From positions 496,001 through 560,000 of the forward strand of contig NZ_CP125295.1 in NCBI RefSeq assembly GCF_030412785.1: DNA of 64,000 nucleotides, in the 5' to 3' direction. The stretch is from Paraburkholderia sabiae. GTDB lineage: Bacteria > Pseudomonadota > Gammaproteobacteria > Burkholderiales > Burkholderiaceae. The notes below the pieces were generated by a model. That model was given only the letters and a program-made list of their open reading frames with translations, did not search any database and was not told where the DNA came from. Made by a program: the position numbers and the translations under genes. Positions 27,611 through 37,049 of this stretch are shown here, piece after piece; the stretch's first letter is position 1; each line of letters opens with the position of its first letter.

Positions 27611-28687
27611 ATGGAAGAAAGCAAGAAAGGCTCGGCTGGACTGACTGCGGAAAAGAGCAAGGCACTCGCTGCCGCGCTTGCGCAGATCGAAAAGCAGTTC
27701 GGCAAAGGGTCGGTCATGCGGCTCGGCCAGGGTGAGGCAGTTGAAGACATTCAGGTGGTCTCCACGGGATCGCTGGGCCTCGACATCGCGCTGGGCGTTG
27801 GCGGTCTGCCGCGTGGCCGTGTGGTGGAAATCTACGGACCGGAATCGTCGGGTAAGACGACGCTGACGCTTCAGGTCGTTGCCGAAATGCAGAAGCTCGG
27901 CGGCACGGCAGCGTTCATCGACGCGGAACACGCACTCGACATTCAATACGCGCAAAAGCTCGGCGTGAACGTCAGCGAACTGCTGGTTTCGCAGCCGGAC
28001 ACGGGCGAACAGGCGCTCGAAATCGCGGACGCACTCGTGCGTTCGGGTTCGATCGACATGATCGTGATCGACTCGGTCGCGGCGCTCGTGCCGAAGGCTG
28101 AAATCGAAGGCGAAATGGGCGACTCGCTGCCGGGTCTGCAAGCGCGTCTGATGTCGCAGGCGCTGCGTAAGCTGACGGGCACGATCAAGCGCACGAACTG
28201 CCTCGTGATCTTCATCAACCAGATCCGCATGAAGATCGGCGTGATGTTCGGCAACCCGGAAACCACCACGGGTGGTAACGCGCTGAAGTTCTACGCATCG
28301 GTGCGTCTGGACATTCGCCGTATCGGTTCGATCAAGAAGAACGACGAAGTGATCGGCAACGAAACGCGCGTGAAGGTCGTGAAGAACAAGGTCTCGCCGC
28401 CGTTCCGCGAAGCGATCTTCGACATCCTGTACGGCGAGGGCATTTCGCGTCAGGGCGAAATCATCGATCTCGGCGTGCAGGCGAAGATCGTCGACAAGGC
28501 GGGCGCCTGGTACAGCTACAACGGCGAACGTATCGGTCAAGGCAAGGACAACGCGCGTGAATTCCTGCGCGAAAACGCAGACATCGCGCGTGAGATCGAA
28601 AACCGTATCCGCGAATCGCTCGGCGTGAACGCAATGCCGGCGGGCGCTGCCGTCAGTGCCGACGAGGAAGTGGGCGAAGAGGAGTAA
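27611..28687 (+). CDS. recA: Recombinase RecA
   Basis: ATP-dependent strand exchange in homologous recombination and co-protease for LexA. 358 residues. Walker A is at 76-84 (GPESSGKTT); Walker B ([19 protein letters not shown]) and the L2 region ([20 protein letters not shown]) are intact; the acidic C-terminal tail ends DEEVGEEE. The start has AAAGGA upstream. The LexA box above and recX 7 bp after the stop complete the usual SOS operon. Confidence 0.99.
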   Translation: MEESKKGSAGLTAEKSKALAAALAQIEKQFGKGSVMRLGQGEAVEDIQVVSTGSLGLDIALGVGGLPRGRVVEIYGPESSGKTTLTLQVVAEMQKLGGTAAFIDAEHALDIQYAQKLGVNVSELLVSQPDTGEQALEIADALVRSGSIDMIVIDSVAALVPKAEIEGEMGDSLPGLQARLMSQALRKLTGTIKRTNCLVIFINQIRMKIGVMFGNPETTTGGNALKFYASVRLDIRRIGSIKKNDEVIGNETRVKVVKNKVSPPFREAIFDILYGEGISRQGEIIDLGVQAKIVDKAGAWYSYNGERIGQGKDNAREFLRENADIAREIENRIRESLGVNAMPAGAAVSADEEVGEEE

Positions 28688-28694
28688 TCGTCGC

Positions 28695-29519
28695 GTGATA
28701 CGCAAGGGCCGCTCTGCTTCCCCGGTTGCGGGTGAAGGACGCAATACGGGCGGCCCGCGTGACGACGAGGCATTCGAATCGTCGTCACGTTCTTCTTCAA
28801 GCTCGTCTGCTGCAACGCCGACTGCTTCTACAGCGGCATCGTCTTCATACGGCTCATCGTCGGATGACGACTTCGATCCGTTCGAATCCTTCGACGCTCA
28901 TGATCGAGCCGCAGGCGTTGGCCCATCTTCGCGTGGCCGGGTCTCGAACGTCGGCAGCGCTGACAGCGCCAGCAGCACCGACTCCGGCGAAACAACCTAC
29001 ACGCGCTCGCGTCGCCAACCAGGCGAAGCCAAATCCGCTGACAAAGCAAACCGCGCTTCAAACCGTCCCGTACGTTCGCTCAAAGGCCGCGCACTTGGGT
29101 ATCTTTCGCGCCGCGAGTACAGTCGCGCGGAGTTGTCGCGTAAGCTCGCGCCCTACGCGGAAGAGGGCGATTCGATCGACACCTTGCTGGATTCGCTCGA
29201 ACGCGAAGGCTGGCTGTCGAACTCCCGTTTCGCCGAAAGCCTGATTCACCGGCGTGCGTCGCGCATGGGCGCCGGTCGCATCGTCAACGAACTCAAGCGG
29301 CATGCCGTCGGGCAGGAACTCGTCGAAGAAGTCAGCGCGCAGCTGCGTGAAACCGAACTGGCGCGCGCCCGAGCCGTCTGGCGCAAGAAGTTCGGCTCGT
29401 TGCCCGAGACACCGAATGAACGTGCGAAACAGGCGCGTTTTCTCGCGACGCGAGGCTTCTCGCAGGGCATCATCGGGAAAATTCTCAAGGGCGTCGACGA
29501 AGACTTCGCGTCGGAATAG
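28695..29519 (+). CDS. recX: RecX, RecA regulator, with long N-terminal extension
   Basis: Limits RecA filament growth. The conserved RecX core occupies about residues 127-274 (RSLKGRALGYLSRREYSRAE, LEREGWLSNSRFAESLIHRR, ATRGFSQGIIGKIL). The first 126 residues are Ser/Asp/Ala-rich low complexity, probably disordered, with weaker G/C third-position use than the core. RecX is usually 150-165 residues. I chose a GTG with GGAG 10 bases upstream, 7 bp after the recA stop. There is no in-frame ATG before the core, so either this long form is made or a late GTG/TTG is used. Confidence 0.9.
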   Translation: MIRKGRSASPVAGEGRNTGGPRDDEAFESSSRSSSSSSAATPTASTAASSSYGSSSDDDFDPFESFDAHDRAAGVGPSSRGRVSNVGSADSASSTDSGETTYTRSRRQPGEAKSADKANRASNRPVRSLKGRALGYLSRREYSRAELSRKLAPYAEEGDSIDTLLDSLEREGWLSNSRFAESLIHRRASRMGAGRIVNELKRHAVGQELVEEVSAQLRETELARARAVWRKKFGSLPETPNERAKQARFLATRGFSQGIIGKILKGVDEDFASE

Positions 29520-29596
29520 CCTGTCAGGCACATGCGTCGCGCAATTGATGCGCCGCAAGAAGCACTGCGCCGAAATGTCGCGCGCCAGGAGCGCTG

Positions 29597-29625
29597 AAAG
29601 CCCGCCCATCACGCCCCTGCGGGCT
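29597..29625 (+). terminator. Hairpin after recX
   Basis: AAGCCCGC (29597-29604) pairs with GCGGGCTT (29618-29625) across a 13-nt loop. No U-run follows, so termination is uncertain. Confidence 0.35.
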
Positions 29626-29691
29626 TCGGCCAGTCTCAAATACCCAGTATGCTAAAATTCAACGGTTCTTAAATCCGGCCTTTGTTCTCGC

Positions 29692-30423
29692 ATGCCGCTT
29701 TCTCCGCCAGTGTCCCGACAGTTGCGCCATCGCCGCGCAATCCGAGCGGACGCATATGAGCGTGAAGATGGCCTGTGGGATATCGAGGCATGCCTCACCG
29801 ACGAAAAGCCACGCGATGTGACGCTTGCGTCGGGTGTCCGGCCGAACGGCTCGCCGATCCATGAACTCTGGCTCCGCATCACGATCGATCGCAAGCTCAA
29901 TGTCGTCGACGCCGAAGCGTCGTCCGACTGGGTTCCGTATCCCGGTCTGTGCGAAGCCTCCAATCCCGCCTATCGCGCCCTCATCGGGCTCAACCTTTTC
30001 CAGAACTTCCGTCGCGATGCTGCCCGTTTGCTGGCCGGCACGGCTGGTTGCACGCATCTCACCGAGTTGTGCGCAATCCTGCCGACTGCCGCCATTCAGG
30101 CATTCGCAGGCGACGTGTGGAACACGGACAAAGGCAGGCCGGGAAGCGGGGATGGATCGACGGACGACCAGGCCAACGGCACGCAGGGCAGCAACGGACG
30201 AGACGCCCAAGACAACGCTTCGAGCGCGCAAGCAGGCGAACAGGCAAGCGAGCAATCAAACGACAAGCCGCCATTCCAGTTGGGCCGCTGCCATGCGCTG
30301 CGGTTCGATGGCGAGGCGGTGCGACAGTTTTATCCGCGCTGGTACGGGCACGCGCCGCGTTCAGCGGATCGCGCGGATGCCGCAGCCGACGGACAGGCCG
30401 TGAAGACGGCGCGTCCCGAGTGA
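29692..30423 (+). CDS. DUF2889-domain protein
   Basis: 243 residues. The first 145 residues (RAIRADAYEREDGLWDIEAC, CTHLTELCAILPTAAIQAFA) look like the DUF2889 domain, a cytosolic family of unknown function with conserved Cys/His (CTHLTELC). A Gly/Ser/Asp/Gln-rich linker (about 150-190) separates it from a short C-terminal motif with CHALRFDG and FYPRWYG, typical of this family in Burkholderiales. A TATGCTAAAAT sequence 35-45 bp before the ATG may be the promoter core. It precedes sucC by 55 bp but probably has its own function. Confidence 0.75.
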   Translation: MPLSPPVSRQLRHRRAIRADAYEREDGLWDIEACLTDEKPRDVTLASGVRPNGSPIHELWLRITIDRKLNVVDAEASSDWVPYPGLCEASNPAYRALIGLNLFQNFRRDAARLLAGTAGCTHLTELCAILPTAAIQAFAGDVWNTDKGRPGSGDGSTDDQANGTQGSNGRDAQDNASSAQAGEQASEQSNDKPPFQLGRCHALRFDGEAVRQFYPRWYGHAPRSADRADAAADGQAVKTARPE

Positions 30424-30478
30424 GCGGTCCAGGCGGAAGCGAAGTTCAATCCAACTCTCAGACTGAAGGGAATCACGC

Positions 30479-31648
30479 ATGAAGATTCACGAGTACCAGG
30501 GTAAGGAAATCCTGCGGAAATTCGGAGTCGCGGTACCGCGCGGCAAGCCGGTCTTCTCGGTGGATGATGCGGTCAAGGCCGCTGAAGAGCTCGGTGGCCC
30601 GGTGTGGGTCGTCAAGGCTCAGATCCACGCGGGTGGCCGTGGCAAGGGTGGCGGCGTGAAGGTCGCGAAGTCGCTGGAACAGGTCCGCGAATACGCGAAC
30701 CAGATCCTCGGCATGCAACTCGTCACGCACCAGACGGGCCCGGAAGGCCAGAAGGTGAATCGTCTGCTGATCGAAGAAGGCGCTGACATCAAGAAGGAAC
30801 TGTATGTCGGTCTGGTGATCGATCGCGTGTCGCAAAAGGTCGTCGTGATGGCCTCGAGCGAAGGCGGTATGGACATCGAAGAAGTCGCAGCCAAGACGCC
30901 CGAAGCGATCCACAAGGTCGCCGTCGATCCGTCGAAGGGTCTGCTCGACGCGGAAGCCGACGATCTGGCGAAGAAGATCGGCGTGCCCGACGCTTCGATC
31001 CCGCAAGCTCGCACGATCCTGCAAGGCCTGTACAAGGCAACGTGGGAAACGGACGCATCGCTGGCCGAAATCAACCCGCTGATCCTGACGGGCGACGGCA
31101 AGGTGATCGCACTGGACGCCAAGTTCAACTTCGACTCGAACGCACTGTTCCGTCATCCGGAAATCGTCGCTTACCGCGATCTGGACGAAGAAGATCCGGC
31201 TGAAGTCGAAGCATCGAAGTTCGACCTCGCGTACATCTCGCTCGACGGCAACATCGGCTGTCTGGTGAACGGCGCCGGTCTGGCCATGGCGACGATGGAC
31301 ACGATCAAGCTGTTCGGCGGCGAGCCGGCGAACTTCCTGGACGTCGGCGGTGGAGCTACGACCGAGAAGGTCACGGAAGCGTTCAAGCTGATGCTGAAGA
31401 ACCCGAACCTGACGGCGATTCTCGTCAACATCTTCGGCGGCATCATGCGTTGCGACGTGATCGCGGAAGGCGTGATCGCGGCTTCGAAGGCGGTCGATCT
31501 GCAAGTGCCGCTCGTCGTGCGCATGAAGGGCACGAACGAAGACCTCGGCAAGAAGATGCTGGCTGACTCCGGCCTGCCGATCATCTCGGCGGACAGCATG
31601 GAAGAAGCTGCGCAGAAGGTCGTCGCGGCCGCCGCAGGCAAGGCCTGA
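30479..31648 (+). CDS. sucC: Succinyl-CoA synthetase beta subunit
   Basis: ADP-forming ligase of the TCA cycle: succinyl-CoA + ADP + Pi to succinate + CoA + ATP. 389 residues with an N-terminal ATP-grasp domain ([36 protein letters not shown]) and a C-terminal CoA-ligase domain ([33 protein letters not shown]). It forms a heterotetramer with SucD, encoded 116 bp downstream. AGGGAA lies before the start. Confidence 0.98.
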   Translation: MKIHEYQGKEILRKFGVAVPRGKPVFSVDDAVKAAEELGGPVWVVKAQIHAGGRGKGGGVKVAKSLEQVREYANQILGMQLVTHQTGPEGQKVNRLLIEEGADIKKELYVGLVIDRVSQKVVVMASSEGGMDIEEVAAKTPEAIHKVAVDPSKGLLDAEADDLAKKIGVPDASIPQARTILQGLYKATWETDASLAEINPLILTGDGKVIALDAKFNFDSNALFRHPEIVAYRDLDEEDPAEVEASKFDLAYISLDGNIGCLVNGAGLAMATMDTIKLFGGEPANFLDVGGGATTEKVTEAFKLMLKNPNLTAILVNIFGGIMRCDVIAEGVIAASKAVDLQVPLVVRMKGTNEDLGKKMLADSGLPIISADSMEEAAQKVVAAAAGKA

Positions 31649-31764
31649 TCGCCAGGGGCGCTCATTACCGGATTACGAATGGCGGCGTGTGAAGGGCGCG
31701 TGCGGCGAGTTTCTCGCCGCGCCAGACGCCACCCGCACGCCACCAAACGAACAGAGGTCAATAC

Positions 31765-32646
31765 ATGTCGATTCTGATCAACAAAGACACCAAGGTCATC
31801 ACGCAGGGCATCACCGGCAAGACCGGTCAGTTCCACACGCGCGCATGCCGTGAATACGCAAACGGCCGCGAAGCATTCGTCGCTGGCGTGAACCCGAAGA
31901 AGGCCGGCGAAGATTTCGAAGGCATTCCCATCTACGCAAGCGTCAAGGAAGCGAAGGCAGAAACGGGCGCGACCGTTTCGGTCATCTACGTGCCGCCCGC
32001 AGGCGCTGCTGCTGCGATCTGGGAAGCCGTCGAAGCCGACCTCGATCTCGCGATCTGTATCACGGAAGGCATCCCCGTCCGCGACATGATCGAAGTGAAG
32101 GACCGTATGCGCCGCGAAGGCCGCAAGACGCTGCTCCTCGGACCGAACTGCCCGGGCACGATCACGCCGGACGAACTGAAGATCGGCATCATGCCGGGTC
32201 ACATCCACCGCAAGGGCCGCATCGGCGTCGTGTCGCGTTCGGGCACGCTGACGTATGAAGCAGTCGGCCAGCTGACGGCACTGGGCCTCGGCCAGTCGTC
32301 GGCAGTCGGTATCGGCGGCGATCCGATCAACGGTCTGAAGCACATCGACGTGATGAAGATGTTCAACGACGATCCGGATACGGACGCCGTGATCATGATC
32401 GGTGAAATCGGCGGCCCGGACGAAGCGAACGCTGCGTACTGGATCAAGGACAACATGAAGAAGCCGGTGGTTGGCTTCATCGCTGGCGTCACGGCGCCTC
32501 CGGGCAAGCGCATGGGCCACGCCGGCGCGCTGATCTCGGGCGGTGCGGATACGGCCGACGCGAAGCTGGAAATCATGGACGCCTGTGGCATCAAGGTCAC
32601 GAAGAACCCGTCGGAAATGGCCCGTCTGCTGAAGTCGGTGCTGTAA
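31765..32646 (+). CDS. sucD: Succinyl-CoA synthetase alpha subunit
   Basis: 293 residues. CoA-binding Rossmann domain at the N-terminus (GITGKTGQFHT); the phosphorylated active-site histidine is H252 (GHAGALISGG), equivalent to H246 of E. coli; LLGPNCPGTI is conserved. Partner of SucC. AGAGG precedes the start, and a strong terminator follows 23 bp after the stop. Confidence 0.98.
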   Translation: MSILINKDTKVITQGITGKTGQFHTRACREYANGREAFVAGVNPKKAGEDFEGIPIYASVKEAKAETGATVSVIYVPPAGAAAAIWEAVEADLDLAICITEGIPVRDMIEVKDRMRREGRKTLLLGPNCPGTITPDELKIGIMPGHIHRKGRIGVVSRSGTLTYEAVGQLTALGLGQSSAVGIGGDPINGLKHIDVMKMFNDDPDTDAVIMIGEIGGPDEANAAYWIKDNMKKPVVGFIAGVTAPPGKRMGHAGALISGGADTADAKLEIMDACGIKVTKNPSEMARLLKSVL

Positions 32647-32669
32647 GAAGGGTTGCGGCAAGCTCAAGA

Positions 32670-32695
32670 AACGCCGGTCGATACCGGCGTTTTTT
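32670..32695 (+). terminator. Rho-independent terminator of sucCD
   Basis: A perfect 9-bp stem AACGCCGGT / ACCGGCGTT with loop CGAT, running into TTTTTT. Confidence 0.92.
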
Positions 32696-32700
32696 GATAC

Positions 32701-32723
32701 TCTTACGAAGGCCTTTCGTAAGA
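32701..32723. promoter_or_regulatory. Perfect inverted repeat between two terminators
   Basis: TCTTACGAA-GGCCT-TTCGTAAGA: 9-bp arms, 5-bp spacer. It lies directly after the sucCD terminator and 84 bp before the TerC-family gene. It could be an operator or a short RNA hairpin. Confidence 0.4.
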
Positions 32724-32732
32724 CGCAATGAC

Positions 32733-32768
32733 AAGCGAGGGAGCGAGCAATTGCTGCCTCGCTTTTTT
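32733..32768 (+). terminator. Second terminator-like hairpin before the TerC gene
   Basis: AAGCGAGG (32733-32740) pairs with CCTCGCTT (32757-32764), followed by a run of T. The loop contains the palindrome AGCAATTGCT. It sits 38 bp before the TerC-gene start, so it could work as an attenuator of that gene rather than as a backup for sucCD. Confidence 0.55.
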
Positions 32769-32806
32769 GTTGCCGTTCGCTTTCGCTACCTTCTATCCTG
32801 CTTTCC

Positions 32807-33532
32807 ATGCTCGAATTCCTCACTACGCTCCATTGGGGCGCCGTCTTCCAGATCATCGTCATCGACATCCTGCTGGGTGGCGACAACGCTGTCGTGATCG
32901 CGCTCGCCTGCCGCAACCTGCCGTCCGCGCAACGCACGAAGGGCGTGCTGTGGGGCACGCTCGGCGCGATCGTGCTGCGCGTAGCCTTGATTGCGTTTGC
33001 CGTCGCACTGCTTGACGTGCCGTTGCTCAAGTTCGCGGGCGGCCTGCTGCTGATCTGGATCGGCGTGCGCCTGCTGGCGCCCGCGCCCGACGCGCACGCC
33101 AACGTCAAACCCGCCGACAAGCTGATCACGGCAATCAAGACGATCATCGTGGCCGACGCCGTGATGAGCCTCGACAACGTGATCGCCATTGCGGGCGCTG
33201 CCGAAGCCGCCGAGCCTCATCACCGCATCGCGCTCGTCGTGTTCGGGCTGATCGTCAGCATTCCGCTGATCGTCTGGGGCAGCCAGCTCGTGCTCAAGCT
33301 GCTCGACCGCTACCCGGCCGTCGTCACGTTTGGCGGCGCGCTCCTTGGATGGATCGCGGGCGGCCTGATCGTCAACGACCCCGCAGGCGACCGTTGGCCC
33401 GTCCTCGATACGCCCGTTGCCGAATACGGCATGAGCATCGTCTGTGCGCTGTTCGTCGTGATCGTCGGATACGCGCTGAAGCGGCGCAACGCGGCGCGCA
33501 TTGCTGGCGACTCGCCGAACGGTACGCACTGA
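32807..33532 (+). CDS. TerC-family integral membrane protein (YjbE type)
   Basis: 241 residues with seven hydrophobic segments. The signature acidic motifs are present: IDILLGGDNAVVIALACRNL in TM2 and IIVADAVMSLDNVIAIAGAA in the middle; the paired Asp/Asn residues are expected metal ligands. Members of this family export manganese or protect against metal stress and exoenzyme misfolding. The usual Mn-sensing yybP-ykoY leader is not evident in the short 5' region, but a terminator-like hairpin is. Inner membrane; single gene. Confidence 0.87.
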   Translation: MLEFLTTLHWGAVFQIIVIDILLGGDNAVVIALACRNLPSAQRTKGVLWGTLGAIVLRVALIAFAVALLDVPLLKFAGGLLLIWIGVRLLAPAPDAHANVKPADKLITAIKTIIVADAVMSLDNVIAIAGAAEAAEPHHRIALVVFGLIVSIPLIVWGSQLVLKLLDRYPAVVTFGGALLGWIAGGLIVNDPAGDRWPVLDTPVAEYGMSIVCALFVVIVGYALKRRNAARIAGDSPNGTH

Positions 33533-33629
33533 GCGCATTCACTTTACGGGCGCGTCCGCCCGCGCGCCATTAGCCGTTCGGCTAGCCATCTGGCCGACTG
33601 CCGGCGCAAACGGCGGCTCGCTACGATCG

Positions 33630-33670
33630 AAGCGCCTGTCCTGATTCCCGGGGCAGGCGCTTTCGTTTTG
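33630..33670 (+). terminator. Terminator between the TerC gene and the pilin gene
   Basis: AAGCGCCTG (33630-33638) pairs with CAGGCGCTT (33654-33662), then TTCGTTTTG. The end of the T-tract touches the pilin ribosome-binding site GAGGAG (33670-33675). Confidence 0.65.
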
Positions 33671-33682
33671 AGGAGTCTGCCG

Positions 33683-34300
33683 ATGATCGCTACTGTTGCC
33701 GTTGCTTCGTTGTCCAAGCTTTATGCTCGCCGTCCGCTCGTGCGCGCCCAGCGCGCCTGGCCTACCGCGCTTTCGCGTATCAAACGTTTGTGGGGATTCA
33801 CGCTGATCGAACTGATGATCGTGCTGGCTATCGTCGGCGTGATCGCCGCGTATGCGATTCCTGCGTATCAGGACTATCTGGCGCGCAGCCGCGTCGGCGA
33901 AGGGCTGTCGCTCGCGGCCGCTGCGCAGTTGACGGTCGGCGAAAACGCGGGGAGCGGCAATGCGTTCGGCAGCGGCTACGCGTCGCCGCCTGCCACGCGC
34001 AACGTTCAGTCCATCCATATCGACGACGACACAGGCCAGATTACGGTTGCGTTCACCACGCGTGTCGCCGACGACGGTTCGAACACGATCGTGTTCGTGC
34101 CGTCCGCGCCTGACAATGCCGACACGCCGACCGCGCGCGTCGCGTTGGCGAAGGGCTCCGCGCAGAAGGGGACCATCACGTGGGAATGCTTCGCGGGCGG
34201 CAAGGCAGCGTCGTCTCTGCCGGCGCCGGGTGCAGGCCCGTTGCCCGTCGATGCGCCGACGCTCGCGTCGAATCTCGCACCGCCCGAGTGCCGTGGCTGA
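33683..34300 (+). CDS. pilA: Type IV pilin (PilA-like) with long prepilin leader
   Basis: 205 residues. The type IV prepilin site is RLWG38/F39-TLIE43-LMIVLAIVG; Glu at mature +5 and a hydrophobic alpha1 helix follow. C169 and C203 can form the C-terminal D-loop disulfide; between them lies an Ala/Ser/Pro/Gly-rich loop ([16 protein letters not shown]), the kind of segment PglL enzymes glycosylate. The leader is 38 residues, whereas type IVa leaders are about 5-10 and IVb up to about 30. The ATG has GAGGAG at 7-nt spacing. The O-glycosylation ligase gene follows 170 bp downstream. Confidence 0.88.
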   Translation: MIATVAVASLSKLYARRPLVRAQRAWPTALSRIKRLWGFTLIELMIVLAIVGVIAAYAIPAYQDYLARSRVGEGLSLAAAAQLTVGENAGSGNAFGSGYASPPATRNVQSIHIDDDTGQITVAFTTRVADDGSNTIVFVPSAPDNADTPTARVALAKGSAQKGTITWECFAGGKAASSLPAPGAGPLPVDAPTLASNLAPPECRG

Positions 34301-34352
34301 TCGGGCGCGAACGGTTCGCAACATGAGCCCGGTATAAATCGATCGGGTATCG

Positions 34353-34386
34353 CAGGCCGCGGCAAAAGTTTCCGTGCCGTGGCCTG
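34353..34386 (+). terminator. Hairpin after the pilin gene
   Basis: A 12-bp stem with one G-U pair (CAGGCCGCGGCA / TGCCGTGGCCTG), 10-nt loop, no U-run. It may reduce read-through into the ligase gene, which has its own TATAGT at 34436-34441. Confidence 0.45.
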
Positions 34387-34470
34387 ATTCCGGGTTATTT
34401 CAGTCGACCCGACGCACAGCGTAAGGATTTTTTTGTATAGTGCGCCGGTTGCTGACGCCCCCGGTTACTC

Positions 34471-36261
34471 ATGCCCACCCCCTTCGCGCGCTATCTTTCA
34501 CTGTTCATATTGGCGTGTGCGTTGATCCTGCCGTACGCAGTCGTCAATCACACGTACCCGATTCCGACCTTCTACGCCGAGTTCACGGCGTTGTCGCTTT
34601 ATCTGCTGCTGGGCGCGGGCGTCGCGTTGCTGGTGTCGACGGCACGGCCGCGCGTGGCTTTCGCGTCGCCTGTCGTCTCGCTGGTGCCGTTGGGCTTCGG
34701 GCTCGTGCTGGTCGCGCAGTCGATCGTGCTGCCTGTCGCGCAGCCGTCTATGAACTGGCTCGGCGCCGGTTTCCTGCTTGCCGCGTTCATGGCGACGCAC
34801 GCGGGCTTCGGTTTCAGCCGGGCGAACCTGACGGAAAACGCGTTCACGGTGGCGGCGTTCGCGCTGGTCGTCGGCGGGCTCTTCGCGGTCTTCTGCCAGA
34901 CGATCCAGCTGTTTCACCTCGAAGTGAAGGTGACGCCGCTGGTGGTCGCGTACAGCGTGCTGACCGAACGCAGGCCGTTCGGCAACATGGCGCAGGCCAA
35001 TCACCTGGCGACGTATATCGCGTTCGCGACGGCGGGTGCGATGTACCTCGTGCAGACGCGGCGTATCAACGTGTTCATCTGGCTGCTGGTGTCGGCGATT
35101 TTCTCGGGCGGCCTGGCGTTGACGGTGTCGCGCGGCCCGTGGCTGCAGATGGGCGTGATCGTCGTCGCCGGGTTCTGGATGGCGTTTGCGGAGACGCGCC
35201 GCAATCCGTCGCGCCGCCGCAGCAATCGCGAGTGGCTGATTCCCGTCGTGCTGGCCGTGCTGTTCTTCGCGGTGAATGCGGCGATCCGTTGGGCGAACGT
35301 GCATTTCCACCTCGACCTCGCGCAATCCGCCGCCGAGCGGATGAAAGACGCGAGCCAGATCGCGCCGCGACTCGCGCTGTGGAAGTACGGCTGGACGATG
35401 TTTCGCACGCATCCGCTGCTGGGCGTCGGCTGGGGCGAATTTCCGCGTTACCAGTTTGATCTCGTGAAGTCGCTGGGCGGCGTCGAGATCGCGAACAACT
35501 CGCACGACATCTTCATCGATCTGCTCGCGAAGACAGGGCTGATCGGCGTGGCCATCGTGCTGCTCGGACTGGCCGCGTGGTTCGTGCGTGTCGTGCGCGC
35601 GCCGCACACGGCCGCGCGCGTGTTCGGACTCGCGCTGATCGGTGTGCTGGTGATGCACGCGCTCGTCGAGTATCCGCAGCAGTACATGTTCTTCCTGCTG
35701 CCGGCGATGTTCGTGATCGGCCTGCTCGATACGAAGCCGCTGCGTCTGGTTCCGGGCGGCTTCTCGTTCGGTGCGTTCCTTGTGATCGTCTTTGGTGGGC
35801 TGGCGGCGCTGTATCCCATCTATCGCGATTACGCGCGCTCGGAAGTGCTGTACTACGGCTCGCATCCGTTCGACCAGTATCGCGAGGATCCGTCGTTCCT
35901 GTTCAACGCGTGGGGCGAGTATGGGATGGCGACGCTCCTGCCGATGAACTCGCAGGATCTGCCGCACAAGCTGGCGATGCATCGTCAGGCGATGGCCTTG
36001 CTGCCCGGCGAAACGGTGCTGCGCCGTTACGCCGTGCTGCAGGCGTTGAGCGGCGACACCAATGGCGCGTTCGATACCGTCGACCGTCTGAAGATCTTCG
36101 CCGAAGAGCTGCATGACTGGCCGTCGCAGCTGTCGTATCTCTACGACCTGTGCGATCAGCAGAAGACGCTGGGTGCGTTCAAGGCGGAGTTGATGAAGAA
36201 GTACGGAACGCCGCCGAAGGACATCAACAACAGCGATGAGGAGGATGACGGCGACGACTGA
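34471..36261 (+). CDS. pglL: PglL-family O-oligosaccharyltransferase
   Basis: 596 residues. An N-terminal block of about 11-12 TM segments contains the Wzy/WaaL/PglL signature: ERRPFGNMAQANHLATY (PglL_A), SRGPWLQM, and the large periplasmic loop with THPLLGVGWGEFP, ANNSHDIFIDLLAKTGLIGV. A C-terminal soluble part (about 440-596, PglL C-terminal region) ends with an acidic tail. Transfers a lipid-linked glycan en bloc to Ser of periplasmic proteins, first described for pilins. Its place next to a pilin gene points to the pilin as substrate. WaaL or Wzy are alternatives, but the PglL N-terminal motif and long C-terminal region argue against them. No clear ribosome-binding site. Confidence 0.85.
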   Translation: MPTPFARYLSLFILACALILPYAVVNHTYPIPTFYAEFTALSLYLLLGAGVALLVSTARPRVAFASPVVSLVPLGFGLVLVAQSIVLPVAQPSMNWLGAGFLLAAFMATHAGFGFSRANLTENAFTVAAFALVVGGLFAVFCQTIQLFHLEVKVTPLVVAYSVLTERRPFGNMAQANHLATYIAFATAGAMYLVQTRRINVFIWLLVSAIFSGGLALTVSRGPWLQMGVIVVAGFWMAFAETRRNPSRRRSNREWLIPVVLAVLFFAVNAAIRWANVHFHLDLAQSAAERMKDASQIAPRLALWKYGWTMFRTHPLLGVGWGEFPRYQFDLVKSLGGVEIANNSHDIFIDLLAKTGLIGVAIVLLGLAAWFVRVVRAPHTAARVFGLALIGVLVMHALVEYPQQYMFFLLPAMFVIGLLDTKPLRLVPGGFSFGAFLVIVFGGLAALYPIYRDYARSEVLYYGSHPFDQYREDPSFLFNAWGEYGMATLLPMNSQDLPHKLAMHRQAMALLPGETVLRRYAVLQALSGDTNGAFDTVDRLKIFAEELHDWPSQLSYLYDLCDQQKTLGAFKAELMKKYGTPPKDINNSDEEDDGDD

Positions 36262-36280
36262 TTTCCCGTCGTCATCGAGT

Positions 36281-36309
36281 CTGAGCGGCGCTCGAACTGC
36301 GCCGCTCAG
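36281..36309. terminator. Bidirectional hairpin between pglL and moaC
   Basis: A perfect 11-bp stem CTGAGCGGCGC / GCGCCGCTCAG with a 7-nt loop between convergent stop codons. U-tracts are weak on both sides. Confidence 0.55.
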
Positions 36310-36354
36310 TCAGAAAGATTGAAACCCCTTCTGGCGGCAATCAGCAGCAAGACG

Positions 36355-36831
36355 TCACTCCGCCACCCAGTCCCCCGACTTCCCGCCATGCTTCTCCATC
36401 ACCTTCACATCGGTGATGGTCATCCCGCGATCCACCGCCTTGCACATGTCGTAGACGGTCAGCAGGCCGACCTGCACGGCCGTCAGCGCTTCCATCTCGA
36501 CGCCCGTCCGCCCGAGCGTCTCCACCTGCACGCGGCAATGCACAGCCGGTCCCGTTTCATCGAGTTCAAAATCGACGGCGACGCGCGTGAGCGCCAGCGG
36601 ATGACATAGCGGAATCAGGTCGGCGGTGCGCTTCGCGCCTTGAATCGCGGCGATGCGCGCGATGCCGATCACGTCGCCTTTCTTGGCTTCGCCTTTGCGG
36701 ATCAGGTCGAACGTCGCGGGCAGCATGCGGATCGTGCCGCGCGCGACGGCGATGCGCTTCGTCTCGTCCTTACCGCCGACGTCCACCATATGCGCCTGGC
36801 CGGACGCGTCGAAATGAGTGAGTTCAGGCAT
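36355..36831 (-). CDS. moaC: Cyclic pyranopterin monophosphate synthase MoaC
   Basis: 158 residues, family length. Converts the MoaA product to cyclic pyranopterin monophosphate in molybdenum cofactor synthesis. Starts with [20 protein letters not shown] and contains [30 protein letters not shown] and [15 protein letters not shown], the conserved active-site blocks (Lys, Asp and His residues). AAGGAG lies before the start. No other moa gene is adjacent. Confidence 0.96.
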   Translation of the reverse strand: MPELTHFDASGQAHMVDVGGKDETKRIAVARGTIRMLPATFDLIRKGEAKKGDVIGIARIAAIQGAKRTADLIPLCHPLALTRVAVDFELDETGPAVHCRVQVETLGRTGVEMEALTAVQVGLLTVYDMCKAVDRGMTITDVKVMEKHGGKSGDWVAE

Positions 36832-37049
36832 GCTTGGCTCCTTCAGAGGGCGCCTATCATAGCAGCGCGAGCGCCGCCGGACAGTCGGGCGCGGGCCTGC
36901 AGTTCACGATAACCCACAACGTGCGTTCGCGCTCTGCCCGCGACACGCGACACATTTCGCAAGCCGCCGCGTGCACGGCACTGGGTACAATCGCAACAGG
37001 CCTTTCCTTCCGGCGCCTTACGCCGCTTTCGATCTCGCCACCGCCCGCA

